This document shows, in pieces, positions 38,556 to 48,169 of a stretch of DNA of 64,000 bases. The position numbers and the translations under genes are program-made. The stretch is taken from positions 62,001-126,000 of the forward strand of contig NZ_JAFIWC010000012.1 of assembly GCF_017163755.1 (NCBI RefSeq), written 5' to 3'. How positions within the stretch are numbered: the first letter of the stretch is position 1; each line of letters opens with the position of its first letter. Source of the stretch: Xanthomonas sp. GTDB lineage: Bacteria; Pseudomonadota; Gammaproteobacteria; Xanthomonadales; Xanthomonadaceae. Below the pieces are notes generated by a model that was not told the DNA's origin, ran no database searches, and was given only the letters and a program-made list of their open reading frames with translations.

Positions 38556-39188
38556 TCAAGCCTTCTTCAGCCATTTCAGCAGCGGTTCCCAGTCTTGCTG
38601 GTGGTCGCGGATCTGCGCGGAGCGGTAGTCGAACAGGCTGCGTCCCAGCCCCACCAGCACCACGTAGGCCTGGGTGTCGCGCAGCTGCGCCAGCACCGGG
38701 TACGGCCAGGCGCCGAGCATCTCCACCGCCTGCTGGGTGGCATGGGTCCATGGCTTGCTGCGATTGATCACCAGGCCCACCGGCAGCTTGCGCTGGTGCA
38801 CCCGCGGCACCTTGGCCAGGGTATTGAGGAAGCCGACCGTGGCCTCGATGTCCAGCGCCGAGGGCATCACCGGCACCACCACCGCATCGGCGTGGTCCAG
38901 GAACAGGGCCAGGTCCTCGGCCATCGCGCCGGCCGCCGCGTCGACGATCACCCGCTGGGTGTCGTCGGGCAGGGTGGCGCGCCAGTTGCGTTTGCGGCTG
39001 GCGTCGATCGGCAGCACCGCGCTTTCCAGGCCGGCGCGGCGTTCGGCCCAGCGGGTGGACGACCCCTGCGGATCGGCATCGGCCAGCACCGTGCGCTTGC
39101 CCGCCAGCGCGTAGTACGCGGCCAGGTGCGTGGCTACCGTGGTCTTGCCGACGCCGCCTTTGGAGCCGGCTACCAGGATCGTCTTCAT
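38556..39188 (-). CDS. ParA/MinD-family ATPase
   Basis: A 210-residue single-domain ATPase. The deviant Walker A is [16 protein letters not shown] at residues 8-23, followed by [15 protein letters not shown], and Walker A' -linked [16 protein letters not shown]. No ParB partner or centromere-like repeats are adjacent, so it is probably an orphan positioning or regulatory ATPase rather than a chromosome-partition protein. It opens the overlapping parA-sixA-yceI-phospholipase operon and is divergent from the AAA ATPase at 39312. The ATG at 39188 begins [12 protein letters not shown], a normal family start. Confidence 0.92.
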   Translation of the reverse strand: MKTILVAGSKGGVGKTTVATHLAAYYALAGKRTVLADADPQGSSTRWAERRAGLESAVLPIDASRKRNWRATLPDDTQRVIVDAAAGAMAEDLALFLDHADAVVVPVMPSALDIEATVGFLNTLAKVPRVHQRKLPVGLVINRSKPWTHATQQAVEMLGAWPYPVLAQLRDTQAYVVLVGLGRSLFDYRSAQIRDHQQDWEPLLKWLKKA

Positions 39189-39311
39189 GCGCGCCTCGCT
39201 TCCGGGGAAGAGGCCGCAGCGTACACCGCCCCCTGGCCGGCCGGTAGTCAATGCGTAGTCAAGCGACCGGGCGCATTGCTATCGTGGCGTCCCCACGGCA
39301 ACGGACCGCCC

Positions 39312-40808
39312 ATGAGCGAGCTGCAGGACCTGACCGCGCTGATCCGCGCCAACACGCCGCTGATCGTCATCGAGACGCAGGAAGAGGCGCGCATCGTCGA
39401 GCTGTTCAAGCAGGCGCTGACCCAGGTCTGGCGCGCGCTGCACCGCTGGTCGATCACCGAGGGCCTGCGCCGCATCGACCTGGACCGCGAGGACGAGCCG
39501 TTCGGCCCGCCCGACGCCAGCGCGGTGCTGCAGGCGATCAAGCAGGCCGAGCAGCGCGGCATCTACCTGCTGCTGGACGTGGTGCCGTACCTGGGCTACG
39601 CCAGCCACCAGCGCCTGCTGCGCGACATCATCGAGCGCCGCCACTGCCAGCCGCACGTGCTGGTGGTGATCGGCGCCAAGGTCGAACTGCCGCCGGAGCT
39701 GGAAGCGCTGGCCACGCGCTTCAACCCGCAGCTGCCCAACGCCAACGCGCTGCTGAAGATGGTGCAGGAGGAAGCGGCCGGGTATGCGCGCGAGTTCGGC
39801 GGGCGCCGGGTCGAGGTGGACGGCGAGGCGGTCAAGCAGATCCTGCGCAACCTGCAGGGGCTGAGCCTGATCGACGCGCGGCGCATCGCCCGCCAGCTGA
39901 TCTACGCCGACGGCGCGCTCAGCACCGCCGACCTGCCGCAGCTGGCCAAGCTCAAGTTCGAGCTGCTCAACCGCAGCGGCCACCTGCACTACGAATACGA
40001 CAGCGCGCGCTTCGGCGACGTGGCCGGCGCGCGCCGGCTCAAGCGTTGGATCGAGCAGCGCCGCGCGGTGTTCGTCGCCGGCACCGCGCCGCCCGGGCTG
40101 GATCCGCCCAAGGGCGTGCTGCTGCTGGGCGTGCAGGGCTGCGGCAAGTCGATGCTGGCCAAGGCCACCGCGGCCGGTTTCGGCGTGCCGCTGCTGCGCC
40201 TGGACTTCGGCGCGCTGTACGCCAAGTACCACGGCGAGACCGAGCACAACCTGCGCGGCGCGCTGGCCTCGGCCGAGCAGCTGGCGCCGTGCGTGCTGTG
40301 GATCGACGAGATCGAGAAGGGCCTGGCCAGCGGCGGCGAGGACGGCGGCGTGTCGCGGCGGGTGCTCGGCTACCTGCTGACCTGGATGGCCGAGCGCAAG
40401 GCGCCGGCCGGCTCCGGCGGCGTGTTCATCGTCGCCACCGCCAACCAGGTGCACGAGCTGCCGGCCGAGCTGCTGCGCAAGGGCCGCTTCGACGAGATCT
40501 TCTTCGTCGACCTGCCCGACCCGGACACCCGGGTGGAACTGCTGCGCCTGCACCTGGCCCGGCGCCAGCTGCGCGCCGAGGACTTCGCGCTGCCGGCGCT
40601 GGCCGCGGCGGCCGACGGGTTTTCCGGCGCGGAGATCGAACAGGCCATCGTCTCCGGCCTGTACGCCGCGCACGCCGAGGGCCGGCCGCTGGATACCGAC
40701 CTGCTGATGCAGGAGATCCGCGGCACCCGCCCGCTGTCGGTGGTGATGGCCGAGCAGGTCCAGGCCCTGCGCGAATGGGCGCGCGAGCGCACGGTGCCGG
40801 CGGACTGA
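39312..40808 (+). CDS. AAA-family ATPase, Ycf46-like
   Basis: A 498-residue cytoplasmic protein. The N-terminal half (residues 1-230, LTALIRANTPLIVIETQEEARI) is typical of the Ycf46 group. The C-terminal AAA module has Walker A LLLGVQGCGKSMLAKA, Walker B CVLWIDEIEKGL, sensor-1 FIVATANQV and arginine-finger region LRKGRFDEIFFVDLPDPD. Ycf46-like proteins are widespread and of unclear function, reported in CO2 and photosynthesis regulation in cyanobacteria. It is divergent from the ParA-like gene and stands alone. Confidence 0.92.
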   Translation: MSELQDLTALIRANTPLIVIETQEEARIVELFKQALTQVWRALHRWSITEGLRRIDLDREDEPFGPPDASAVLQAIKQAEQRGIYLLLDVVPYLGYASHQRLLRDIIERRHCQPHVLVVIGAKVELPPELEALATRFNPQLPNANALLKMVQEEAAGYAREFGGRRVEVDGEAVKQILRNLQGLSLIDARRIARQLIYADGALSTADLPQLAKLKFELLNRSGHLHYEYDSARFGDVAGARRLKRWIEQRRAVFVAGTAPPGLDPPKGVLLLGVQGCGKSMLAKATAAGFGVPLLRLDFGALYAKYHGETEHNLRGALASAEQLAPCVLWIDEIEKGLASGGEDGGVSRRVLGYLLTWMAERKAPAGSGGVFIVATANQVHELPAELLRKGRFDEIFFVDLPDPDTRVELLRLHLARRQLRAEDFALPALAAAADGFSGAEIEQAIVSGLYAAHAEGRPLDTDLLMQEIRGTRPLSVVMAEQVQALREWARERTVPAD

Positions 40809-40973
40809 GCGCGCGCGTTTGGTTTGCAGGACCGTGGCGCGCGAAAGAGCGCCAGGGGCGGCCGGATCCTTCGCCATCGCTCGTGCGGCATCGCTCCCTC
40901 AGCGGTGGACGGCCGGTCCGGCGCCGGCGTACGGCGCGCCGCAGGGGCCCACGGCTTGCCGCACTGCAGCGCG

Positions 40974-41888
40974 CTATCCCATCGCCCCCAGCAGCCACGC
41001 CCACGCCGGCAGCGACACCAGCGAGATCAGGATGCCGTAGCCGACCAGCGCCGCGGCCAGGCGCGGGGCCAGGCCGTGCGACATCGCCAGCACCGCGGCG
41101 CTGATCATCGTCGGCATCGCCGACTCGAGCACGTTGGCCTGCAGCATCTGCCCGCGCAGGCCCAGCGCCCACGACAGCGGCCAGGCCAGCGCCGGCAACA
41201 GCAGCAGCTTCAGCAGCAGGCCGGCGAGCAGCGGCTTGAGTTCCTCGCGCGGCAGCCGCAGCTGGATCGAGAAGCCCACCGCCAGCATCACCAGCGGCAG
41301 CATCGCGTCGGCCAGGTGCTGCAGGCCCGACGCGATCCAGGCCGGCGGTTGCGCGGGCATCAGCGTCAGCGCCGCCAGCAGCGCCCACAGCGCCGGGAAC
41401 TTCGCCATGCGCAGCAGAATCTGCCGTGGCGACGGCGGTGCGTCGCCGCTGTAGCGCGCCAGCACGTACAGGCCGAACGTGGACAGCAGCACGAAGGTGC
41501 CGAACTGGTCGTAGACCACCGCGTACGGCAGCGCCGCCTCGCCGAGCAGGGCACGCACCATCGGATAGCCGATGAAGCTGGAATTGCCCAGCGCCACGCA
41601 CAGCAGCAGCACCGCGTATTCGTCGCGGCGCAGGCGCAGCGGCCGGCGCAGCGCCAGCACCGCCAGCACGGTGACGCCGGTGAGCAGCCACGGGGTCAGC
41701 ATCACCCCCAGCAGCGCCGGGTCCAGGTGCAGGCGCGGCACGTAGGTCAGCACCGACGCCGGCAGGCACAGGTACAGCACCACCGCGTTCAGCACTTCGG
41801 TGGCGTTGCCCGGCAGCACGCGCAGGCGGGCGAACAGCTTGCCGATCGCCAGCATCGCCAGCATCAGCGCAAACGCATCGAAAGCCAT
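40974..41888 (-). CDS. AEC-family transporter (auxin efflux carrier type)
   Basis: A 304-residue inner-membrane protein with ten hydrophobic helices in the 5+5 layout of the AEC family (ALMLAMLAIGKLFARLRVLP at the start, NAVVLYLCLPASVL, LCVALGNSSFIGYPMVRALLG). Bacterial members export or import organic acids such as malate and malonate. The substrate cannot be told. Transcribed away from its upstream neighbour at 41965; the 76 bases between suggest a separate or weakly linked unit. Confidence 0.92.
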   Translation of the reverse strand: MAFDAFALMLAMLAIGKLFARLRVLPGNATEVLNAVVLYLCLPASVLTYVPRLHLDPALLGVMLTPWLLTGVTVLAVLALRRPLRLRRDEYAVLLLCVALGNSSFIGYPMVRALLGEAALPYAVVYDQFGTFVLLSTFGLYVLARYSGDAPPSPRQILLRMAKFPALWALLAALTLMPAQPPAWIASGLQHLADAMLPLVMLAVGFSIQLRLPREELKPLLAGLLLKLLLLPALAWPLSWALGLRGQMLQANVLESAMPTMISAAVLAMSHGLAPRLAAALVGYGILISLVSLPAWAWLLGAMG

Positions 41889-41964
41889 CGGTCAGATCGG
41901 GCGCGGGCCGTTCAGCATCGCATGCAGGCGGGCGCGGGCGCGTCAACGCGCACGCCCCGGCGGT

Positions 41965-42606
41965 TCACGGCCAGGCCGGCGGGTTGGCCTGCCATGCGGC
42001 CTGCACCTCGGCCAGCAGCGCGCGTTCGTCGTCGCGCCAGGTGGGCAGCAGCGCGTCGAAATTGGCGCCGCTGCCCCAGCGGTCGGGCCAGGTGCGCGCC
42101 GCGGCGGCGTACCACTTCACCGCCTCGTCCTTGCGGCTCAGCCGCCACAGCACCAGCGCCAGCGTCGGCGGCACCCAGTCCGGCGCCGCCGGGCGCCCGG
42201 GCAGCAGCGCGGCCCATTGCGCCAGCGCGCGCTCGGGCTCGCCGATGCGGTACAGGTCCCAGGCGTAGTTCCACTCGATGTTGCGCCGGTGCTGCGCACT
42301 GCCGCCCAGCGGACGCAGCGCCGCCTGGTACAGCTCTTCGCCCAGCTCGCGGCGGCCGCCAGCCATCGCCAGTGCCGCCAGCTGCGCGCGCGCCTCGCTT
42401 GCGTTCTGGTCGCGCTGCACCATCGTGGCCAGGCGATCGACCAAGGCGTCGCCTTCGCCCTGGGCCGCCACCACCGGACGGGTGGTGCTGCGGTCCTCGT
42501 CGAAATAGAACTCTTTGGGCGCCGGCAAGGTCTGCGCTGCTGCGCCGAACGCCGCCAAGCCAACCCAGGCCACCATCGCGGCCAGCGTGTATCGGTATGC
42601 CTTCAC
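41965..42606 (-). CDS. Exported TPR-like hypothetical protein
   Basis: A 213-residue protein with a signal peptide (TLAAMVAWVGLAAFGAAAQ) from a GTG start at 42606. The mature part is helical and resembles degenerate tetratricopeptide repeats (GRRELGEELYQAALRPLGGS, EPERALAQWAALLPGRPAAP, RKDEAVKWYAAAARTWPDRW). Probably periplasmic; function unknown. The start is chosen because the signal peptide begins there (VKAYRYTLAAM); an AGGGG lies 11 bases upstream. Confidence 0.75.
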   Translation of the reverse strand: MKAYRYTLAAMVAWVGLAAFGAAAQTLPAPKEFYFDEDRSTTRPVVAAQGEGDALVDRLATMVQRDQNASEARAQLAALAMAGGRRELGEELYQAALRPLGGSAQHRRNIEWNYAWDLYRIGEPERALAQWAALLPGRPAAPDWVPPTLALVLWRLSRKDEAVKWYAAAARTWPDRWGSGANFDALLPTWRDDERALLAEVQAAWQANPPAWP

Positions 42607-42770
42607 TGCTAACGATCCCCTGGAGGTTTTCCCCTCCCCCGTCGGCATCCTAACCGCTGCGGCCCGGCCGGGCGAGTACCCGGGGCGCAAAAGTGCCGCT
42701 GATACAATCGGCGCGCCGTTGCGGAGCCGCGTTCCGCGGACGTCGCCAGCCGCCCAGACCCAGGCACGCC

Positions 42771-45700
42771 ATGACCAGTACCGCCGAACTCAGCTCGCCG
42801 TCCTCCGCCGACACCCCGCCCGCCGCGCGCCTGGACGCCGATTACACGCTCGAGCACAAGTACACCCGCACCGACGGACGCATCTACCTGTCCGGGGTGC
42901 AGGCGCTGGTACGCCTGCCGCTGATGCAGCAGCTGCGCGACCGCGCCGCCGGCCTGAACACCGGCGGCTTCGTCAGCGGCTACCGCGGCAGCCCGCTGGG
43001 CGGCTTCGACCTGGAGCTGTGGCGTGCGCGCAAGCACCTGGACGCGGCCAACGTGAAATTCCAGCCCGGCCTCAACGAGGACCTGGGCGCGACGATGGTG
43101 TGGGGCACGCAGCAGACCACGCTGTTCCCGGGCGCGCGCGTGGATGGCGTGTACGCGATGTGGTACGGCAAGGGCCCGGGCGTGGACCGCTGCGGCGACG
43201 TGTTCAAGCACGCCAACGCCGCCGGCACCTCGCGCCACGGCGGCGTGCTGGCGCTGGCCGCCGACGACCATGCCTGCCGCAGTTCGACCCTGCCGCACGG
43301 CTCGGAGGACGAGTTCGTCAGCGCGATGATGCCGGTGCTGAACCCGGCCGGGGTGCAGGACATCCTCGACCTGGGCCTGCTCGGCTGGGCGATGAGCCGC
43401 TATACCGGGCGCTGGGTCGGCTTCAAGACCATCGCCGAGACGGTGGAGTCGTCGGCGTCGGTGCAGGTGGATCCGTTCGCGCGGCATATCGTGCTGCCCG
43501 AGGATTTCGCGCTGCCGCCGGGCGGGCTCAACATCCGCTGGCCGGACCCGCCGCTGGACCAGGAGATGCGCCTGCACCGCTACGCGGTGCGCGCCGCGCA
43601 GGCGTTCGCGCGCGCCAACGGCATCGACCGCGTGGTGATGGATTCGCCGCGCGCGCGGCTGGGCATCGTCACCACCGGCAAGAGCTACCTGGACGTGCTG
43701 CAGGCGCTGGAGTACCTGGGCCTGGACGCGCGCGCCTGCGCCGACATCGGCATCCGCGTGTACAAGGTGGGCATGACCTGGCCGCTGGAGCCGCAGGGCA
43801 TCGCCGCGTTCGCGCAGGGCCTGGAGGACATCGTGGTGGTGGAGGAGAAGCGCGCCTTCATCGAGCGGCAGATGAAGGAGCAGTTCTACAACTGGCCGGC
43901 GCAGGCCGGGCCGCGTCCGTCGATCGTCGGCAAGTACGACGAGGCCGGCGAGTGGATCCTGCCGAGCACCGGCGAGCTGACGCCGGCGACCATCGCCGGG
44001 GTGATCGGGCGCCGCATCCAGCGCCTGTTGCAATCCAGTGCGATCAGCACCGAGTCGATCGAGCAGCGGCTGCGCTGGATGGACGAGAAGGAAGCGGAGA
44101 TGGCCCGTCCTCGTGCCATGTTTCCGCGCGTGCCGCACTACTGCAGCGGCTGCCCGCACAACACCTCCACGGTGGTGCCCGATGGCTCGCGGGCGATGGC
44201 CGGCATCGGCTGCCACTACATGGTCACCTGGATGGACCGGTCCACCGACACCTTCACCCACATGGGCGGCGAAGGCGTGACCTGGTCCGGGCAGGCGCCG
44301 TTCACCGACACCCCGCACGTGTTCCAGAACCTTGGCGACGGCACCTACTTCCACAGCGGCTCGCTGGCGATCCGCCAGTCGGTGGCCACCGGCGTCAACA
44401 TCACCTACAAGATCCTCTACAACGATGCGGTGGCGATGACCGGCGGCCAGCCGGTGGACGGCAGCCTGACCGTGCCCGACATCGCCCGGCAGATGCGCGC
44501 CGAGGGCGTGCACACGATCGTGCTGGTCAGCGACGACATCGGCAAGTGGAAGCGGCGCCGCGAGCAGTTCCCGGCGGACGTGGAGTTCCACGACCGCGGT
44601 GAACTGGATGACGTGCAGCGGCGCCTGCGCGAGGTCAAGGGCACCAGCATCCTGATCTACGACCAGACCTGCGCCACCGAAAAGCGCCGCCGCCGCAAGC
44701 GCGGCAAGCTGCCCGATCCGGCCAAGCGGGTGCTGGTCAACTCGCTGGTCTGCGAAGGTTGCGGCGACTGCGGCGAGAAGAGCTTCTGCGTGTCGGTGCT
44801 GCCCAAGGAGACCGAGTTCGGGCGCAAGCGCCAGATCGACCAGTCCAACTGCAACAAGGACTATTCCTGCGTGTCCGGCTTCTGCCCCAGCTTCGTCACC
44901 GTGCACGGCGGGCAGCCGCGCAAGGGCCGCAGGGTCGACGCGGCCGCGCTGCTGCAGGACCTGCCGGCACCGACGCCGCGCAGCGACCTGGCGCGGCCCT
45001 GGAACATCCTGATCACCGGCGTCGGCGGCACCGGCGTGGTCACCATCGGCGCGCTGCTGGGCATGGCCGGGCACCTGGAAGGCAAGGGCGCCAGCGTGCT
45101 CGACCAGACCGGGCTGGCGCAGAAGGGCGGCGCGGTCACCACCCACATCCGCATCGCGCGCACGCCCGAGGACATCCATGCGGTGCGCATCGCCGCCGGC
45201 GAAGCCGACCTGGTGCTCGGCTGCGACATGGTCGTGGTCAACGACTACTGGGCGCTGTCGAAGGTGCGCGGCGACCGCTCGCAGGTGGTGCTGAACACCT
45301 ACGAGGCGATGCCCGGCACCTTCACCACGCACCCGGACATGCAGTTCCCCGCCGCGCAGATCATCGCCGGGGTGACGCTGGCGTTGGGCGGCCGCGAGCC
45401 GTTGCTGCTCGACGCCACCCAACTGGCCACCGCGCTGCTCGGCGACGCCATCGCCAGCAACCTGTTCATGCTCGGCTATGCGTGGCAGCAGGGCCTGGTG
45501 CCGCTGTCGCACGCGGCGCTGATGCGCGCGATCGAGCTCAACGGCGCCGCGGTGGCGATGAACCAGCAGGCCTTCGCCTGGGGCCGCCTGGCCGCGATCG
45601 ACCTGGCCGCGGTGCAGCGCGCCGCCGGGGTGACGGCGGATCCGGCCGGCGGCGCCGGGCCCGCGCCGGCGCCGGCGACGATGCGGCAACTGCCGCCGGG

Positions 45701-46499
45701 CGACTGGGAAGGCAACGAAGGCGGCGCCAGCGTCGCGCCGCGCAATCCGGACAATGCCCGCGAAGCGCGCGGCCTGCCCGCCGCCGGCGACGATGCCCAG
45801 CTGCACTATCTGCCGCTGGACGACGCGCGCCTGTCGCGCTCGCTGGACGAACTGGTCGACCGCCGCCGCGCCTTCCTCACCGACTACCAGGACGCGGCCT
45901 ACGCCGCGCGCTACACCGCGCTGGTGCAGCGCGTGCGCGCGGCCGAATCGCGCGTGGCGCCGGGCGCGTCCGCGCTGGCCGAAGCGGTGGCGCGCTACCA
46001 CTTCAAGCTGATGGCGTACAAGGACGAATACGAAGTAGCGCGGCTGTACACCAGCGGCGACTTCCAGCGCCAGGTGCAGCAGCAGTTCGACGGCGCCTAT
46101 ACGCTGCGCTTCCACCTGGCGCCGCCGCTGCTGGCCAGGAAGGACGCGCAGGGCCGGCTGCGCAAGCGCGAGTACGGGCCGTGGATGTTCACCGCGTTCA
46201 AGTGGCTGGCCCGGTTGCGCGTACTGCGCGGCGGCAGGTTCGACGTCTTCGGCTACAGCGCCGAACGCCGGCAGGAGCGGCGCCTGATCGCCGACTACGA
46301 GCGCACCGTCGGCGAGTTGCTCGAAGGCCTGCGCGCGGACAACCTGGCGCTGGCGGCGGAGATCGCCAGCGTGCCGGAGCACATCCGCGGCTACGGCCAC
46401 GTCAAGGAAGCGCACCTGCACGAGGCCAAGCAGCGCGAAGCGCGGCTGCTGGCGACCTGGCGCAACCCGAAGGCGCTGCATATCGTGCAGGCCGCCTGA
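42771..46499 (+). CDS. Indolepyruvate ferredoxin oxidoreductase family protein (fused IorA-IorB)
   Basis: A 1242-residue fused 2-oxoacid:ferredoxin oxidoreductase. The N-terminal pyrimidine domain has FVSGYRGSPLGGFD and NEDLGATMVWGTQQ. The TPP domain carries HYCSGCPHNTS (first Cys458). CEGCGDCGEK and CNKDYSCVSGFCPS supply Fe-S cluster cysteines. The gamma (IorB-like) domain begins at ITGVGGTGVVTIGALLGMAG. The C-terminal DUF6537-type tail runs RLYTSGDFQRQVQQQFDGAYTLRF. It decarboxylates aryl pyruvates or branched 2-oxoacids to acyl-CoA. The length is normal for single-chain proteobacterial forms. No ferredoxin gene is adjacent. Confidence 0.95.
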   Translation: MTSTAELSSPSSADTPPAARLDADYTLEHKYTRTDGRIYLSGVQALVRLPLMQQLRDRAAGLNTGGFVSGYRGSPLGGFDLELWRARKHLDAANVKFQPGLNEDLGATMVWGTQQTTLFPGARVDGVYAMWYGKGPGVDRCGDVFKHANAAGTSRHGGVLALAADDHACRSSTLPHGSEDEFVSAMMPVLNPAGVQDILDLGLLGWAMSRYTGRWVGFKTIAETVESSASVQVDPFARHIVLPEDFALPPGGLNIRWPDPPLDQEMRLHRYAVRAAQAFARANGIDRVVMDSPRARLGIVTTGKSYLDVLQALEYLGLDARACADIGIRVYKVGMTWPLEPQGIAAFAQGLEDIVVVEEKRAFIERQMKEQFYNWPAQAGPRPSIVGKYDEAGEWILPSTGELTPATIAGVIGRRIQRLLQSSAISTESIEQRLRWMDEKEAEMARPRAMFPRVPHYCSGCPHNTSTVVPDGSRAMAGIGCHYMVTWMDRSTDTFTHMGGEGVTWSGQAPFTDTPHVFQNLGDGTYFHSGSLAIRQSVATGVNITYKILYNDAVAMTGGQPVDGSLTVPDIARQMRAEGVHTIVLVSDDIGKWKRRREQFPADVEFHDRGELDDVQRRLREVKGTSILIYDQTCATEKRRRRKRGKLPDPAKRVLVNSLVCEGCGDCGEKSFCVSVLPKETEFGRKRQIDQSNCNKDYSCVSGFCPSFVTVHGGQPRKGRRVDAAALLQDLPAPTPRSDLARPWNILITGVGGTGVVTIGALLGMAGHLEGKGASVLDQTGLAQKGGAVTTHIRIARTPEDIHAVRIAAGEADLVLGCDMVVVNDYWALSKVRGDRSQVVLNTYEAMPGTFTTHPDMQFPAAQIIAGVTLALGGREPLLLDATQLATALLGDAIASNLFMLGYAWQQGLVPLSHAALMRAIELNGAAVAMNQQAFAWGRLAAIDLAAVQRAAGVTADPAGGAGPAPAPATMRQLPPGDWEGNEGGASVAPRNPDNAREARGLPAAGDDAQLHYLPLDDARLSRSLDELVDRRRAFLTDYQDAAYAARYTALVQRVRAAESRVAPGASALAEAVARYHFKLMAYKDEYEVARLYTSGDFQRQVQQQFDGAYTLRFHLAPPLLARKDAQGRLRKREYGPWMFTAFKWLARLRVLRGGRFDVFGYSAERRQERRLIADYERTVGELLEGLRADNLALAAEIASVPEHIRGYGHVKEAHLHEAKQREARLLATWRNPKALHIVQAA

Positions 46500-47029
46500 G
46501 CCGGCATCGCCGCGCGAGAAACGGCCGGGCTCAAGCCCGGCGCTCATCGGCGCCGAAGCCCCGCCCTTGTAGGAGCGGCTTCAGCCGCGACCATGACGCC
46601 GGCGGCAAGTCGCTGCAGGCATCGCTGCACTGCAATGCAGCGATGCCTGCAAAAAGCCCAAGACGCATGCCGGCAACACCTCGCCGTCATCGCCGAAGCG
46701 ACACGCCGCGACAGACCATCGAACGGCTTGCCGCTAGCGGGCGGATGGCGTTCCTGTGGGCGCGGCCTTCAGCCGCAATGCGTGCAGCGACCATTCGATG
46801 CGCGTACCCGCTCCAAACGTCTCCTCGCCACCGATACTGCGCGACCGCATACGAACGCCGTCGACCCGGGAGGTGTCGACGGCGCATTCGATTCATCCAT
46901 CAGCGATGCACCGGGCCGGCGCGTGCGCGCTTCAGCGAAGGTGGTCCCAACATCAGGTCACAGCGCCGCAGCGCCGCCCGGACCTTTAATACCTGGCCGA
47001 CCGGGGTCGGACGACGTATCGGCTCGCGA
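46500..47029. other. Non-coding stretch with REP-like sequence and hairpins
   Basis: No gene is supported. It contains a small GCCGGGC/GCCCGGC hairpin just after the previous stop (46524-46541); a REP-like TAGGAGCGGCTTCAGCCGCG at about 46570-46590, a dispersed motif common in Xanthomonas and Pseudomonas; a perfect 16-bp hairpin at 46614-46651; and a degenerate second GCGGCCTTCAGCCGC at about 46762. Confidence 0.6.
46614..46651. repeat. Perfect 16-bp inverted repeat
   Basis: Arms TGCAGGCATCGCTGCA (46614-46629) and its exact complement (46636-46651) flank a CTGCAA loop. The arms contain the internal palindrome TGCA. It lies 24 bases after a REP-like sequence and may form part of the same repeat module. 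There is no T-tract on the + strand. Confidence 0.7.
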
Positions 47030-47812
47030 TCACACCCGCGGATCCGGCGGATTGCCCTGGCCAGGACGATCGTAACGGTCCGAATCGAAGGCTTCGCGCA
47101 CCGCCGCCTTGGCCTGCGCCCAGGTCAGCCGCGAACGGTCCTTGACCCGCTCCCAGCCGCTTTCCAGGTCCGATTCCAGGCGATCGTCCCAGCTGCGGTT
47201 GCCATAGCGGCTGCGCGCCTGGATGCCGTAGCGGTAGGCCGGACGGTAGTCGTCGTAGCTGGCGTCGGTGTCGCGGTAGGCGGCGCTGTCGAAGCGGCCG
47301 GCATAGTAGCGGTCGCTGTCCTCGTAGGTGCGGTAGGTGGTGTCGGCGCGGTGCCAGGAATCGCGCGCCGCCAGGCGTGCGTCGTCCCACTCCAGGCGCG
47401 ATTCGCCGCGCCGGGTGCCCCAGTCGTGGGACAGTTCGCGCTCGGTTTCGTCCCAGCTGCGGCTCGGATACTGCTCGCGCGCCTGCAGGCCCAGCCCGTA
47501 GGCGGCGGCATAGTCGCGGTCGTAGTCGTAGTCGGCTTTCACGTAGTCGCGATTGCGGTATTCCTCGCGCCAGTATTCGGCTTCGCCGGTCGGATCGATG
47601 CGCTCGGCCACGCCCTTGCCGGCCGCGGCGCCAGCGACCACGCCGATCGCCGCGCCGACCAAGGTGCCGATCGGGCCGAACACGGTGCCCGCCAATGCGC
47701 CCGCCGCCACGCCGCCGGCCGCGCCCCCGACGCCTACGCCGACCGGATGCGAACCCGGCGCGCCGGAAATGGGATCGCGATTGAGATCGCGCGCTTCGTC
47801 GTTGCTGCTCAT
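47030..47812 (-). CDS. Glycine-zipper protein with two tandem aromatic-acidic repeats
   Basis: A 260-residue protein. The first 25 residues are polar (NDEARDLNRDPIS). A glycine-zipper hydrophobic hairpin follows at residues 25-68 (VGVGVGGAAGGVAAGALAG, TLVGAAIGVVAGAAAGKG). The C-terminal part has two related units of about 55 residues: YGLGLQAREQYPSRSWDETE and YRYGIQARSRYGNRSWDDRL, each followed by a SRL-W-D/AQA-ARLAARDSW-like helix. Similar proteins occur as stress-linked surface proteins, function unknown. GGAG precedes the ATG at 47812. Confidence 0.82.
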   Translation of the reverse strand: MSSNDEARDLNRDPISGAPGSHPVGVGVGGAAGGVAAGALAGTVFGPIGTLVGAAIGVVAGAAAGKGVAERIDPTGEAEYWREEYRNRDYVKADYDYDRDYAAAYGLGLQAREQYPSRSWDETERELSHDWGTRRGESRLEWDDARLAARDSWHRADTTYRTYEDSDRYYAGRFDSAAYRDTDASYDDYRPAYRYGIQARSRYGNRSWDDRLESDLESGWERVKDRSRLTWAQAKAAVREAFDSDRYDRPGQGNPPDPRV

Positions 47813-48169
47813 GGGAATGCTCCGTTGGCAGTGAAGGGAATCACCGGCCTGCGTGCGGACGGCCCGTGGTGGCCGCACAGTGGCAAGCCTCCGGTTAACC
47901 CCTTGTGCCATCAAGGTGATCGCGTCATAACGCAAACAGCGGCTGCCGTCACACACACCCAACATACGAGTGGGCAGCAATCCTAGAGGCGACCTCGCTC
48001 GTCCGTCCTGCCGGTCTGCTGATGGGCAGGTTGAGCAGTTGATCCCAGAACCAGATTGTCCCGCTGCGCAAGATCGCCAGCCCCCGGCGAACCAGTGATG
48101 GACATCTCTTCTTCGCCAGTACGATCTGGCAGCATCGCCTCACAGGGGAACCATCAACGAGGATCAGTC
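47813..48169. other. Divergent intergenic region
   Basis: No gene is seen. The sequence is markedly lower in GC than its surroundings from about 47900 onward. It must hold the promoters of the glycine-zipper gene (minus strand) and the small exported protein (plus strand), but no clear -35/-10 pair was identified. Confidence 0.45.

Noticed and set aside
38556-39188. Chromosome partition parA near an origin
   Set aside because: No parB, parS-like repeats or origin genes are adjacent and the protein is a short orphan form.
42609-46547. A 1312-codon open frame opposite the indolepyruvate oxidoreductase gene
   Set aside because: It is antisense to a clearly recognisable enzyme and its translation is Arg/His/Gly-rich without any family motif, typical of the opposite strand in high-GC DNA.
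46560-46660. Small RNA gene in the hairpin-rich region
   Set aside because: The hairpin and REP-like motif match dispersed repeats, and no promoter or T-rich terminator was found.
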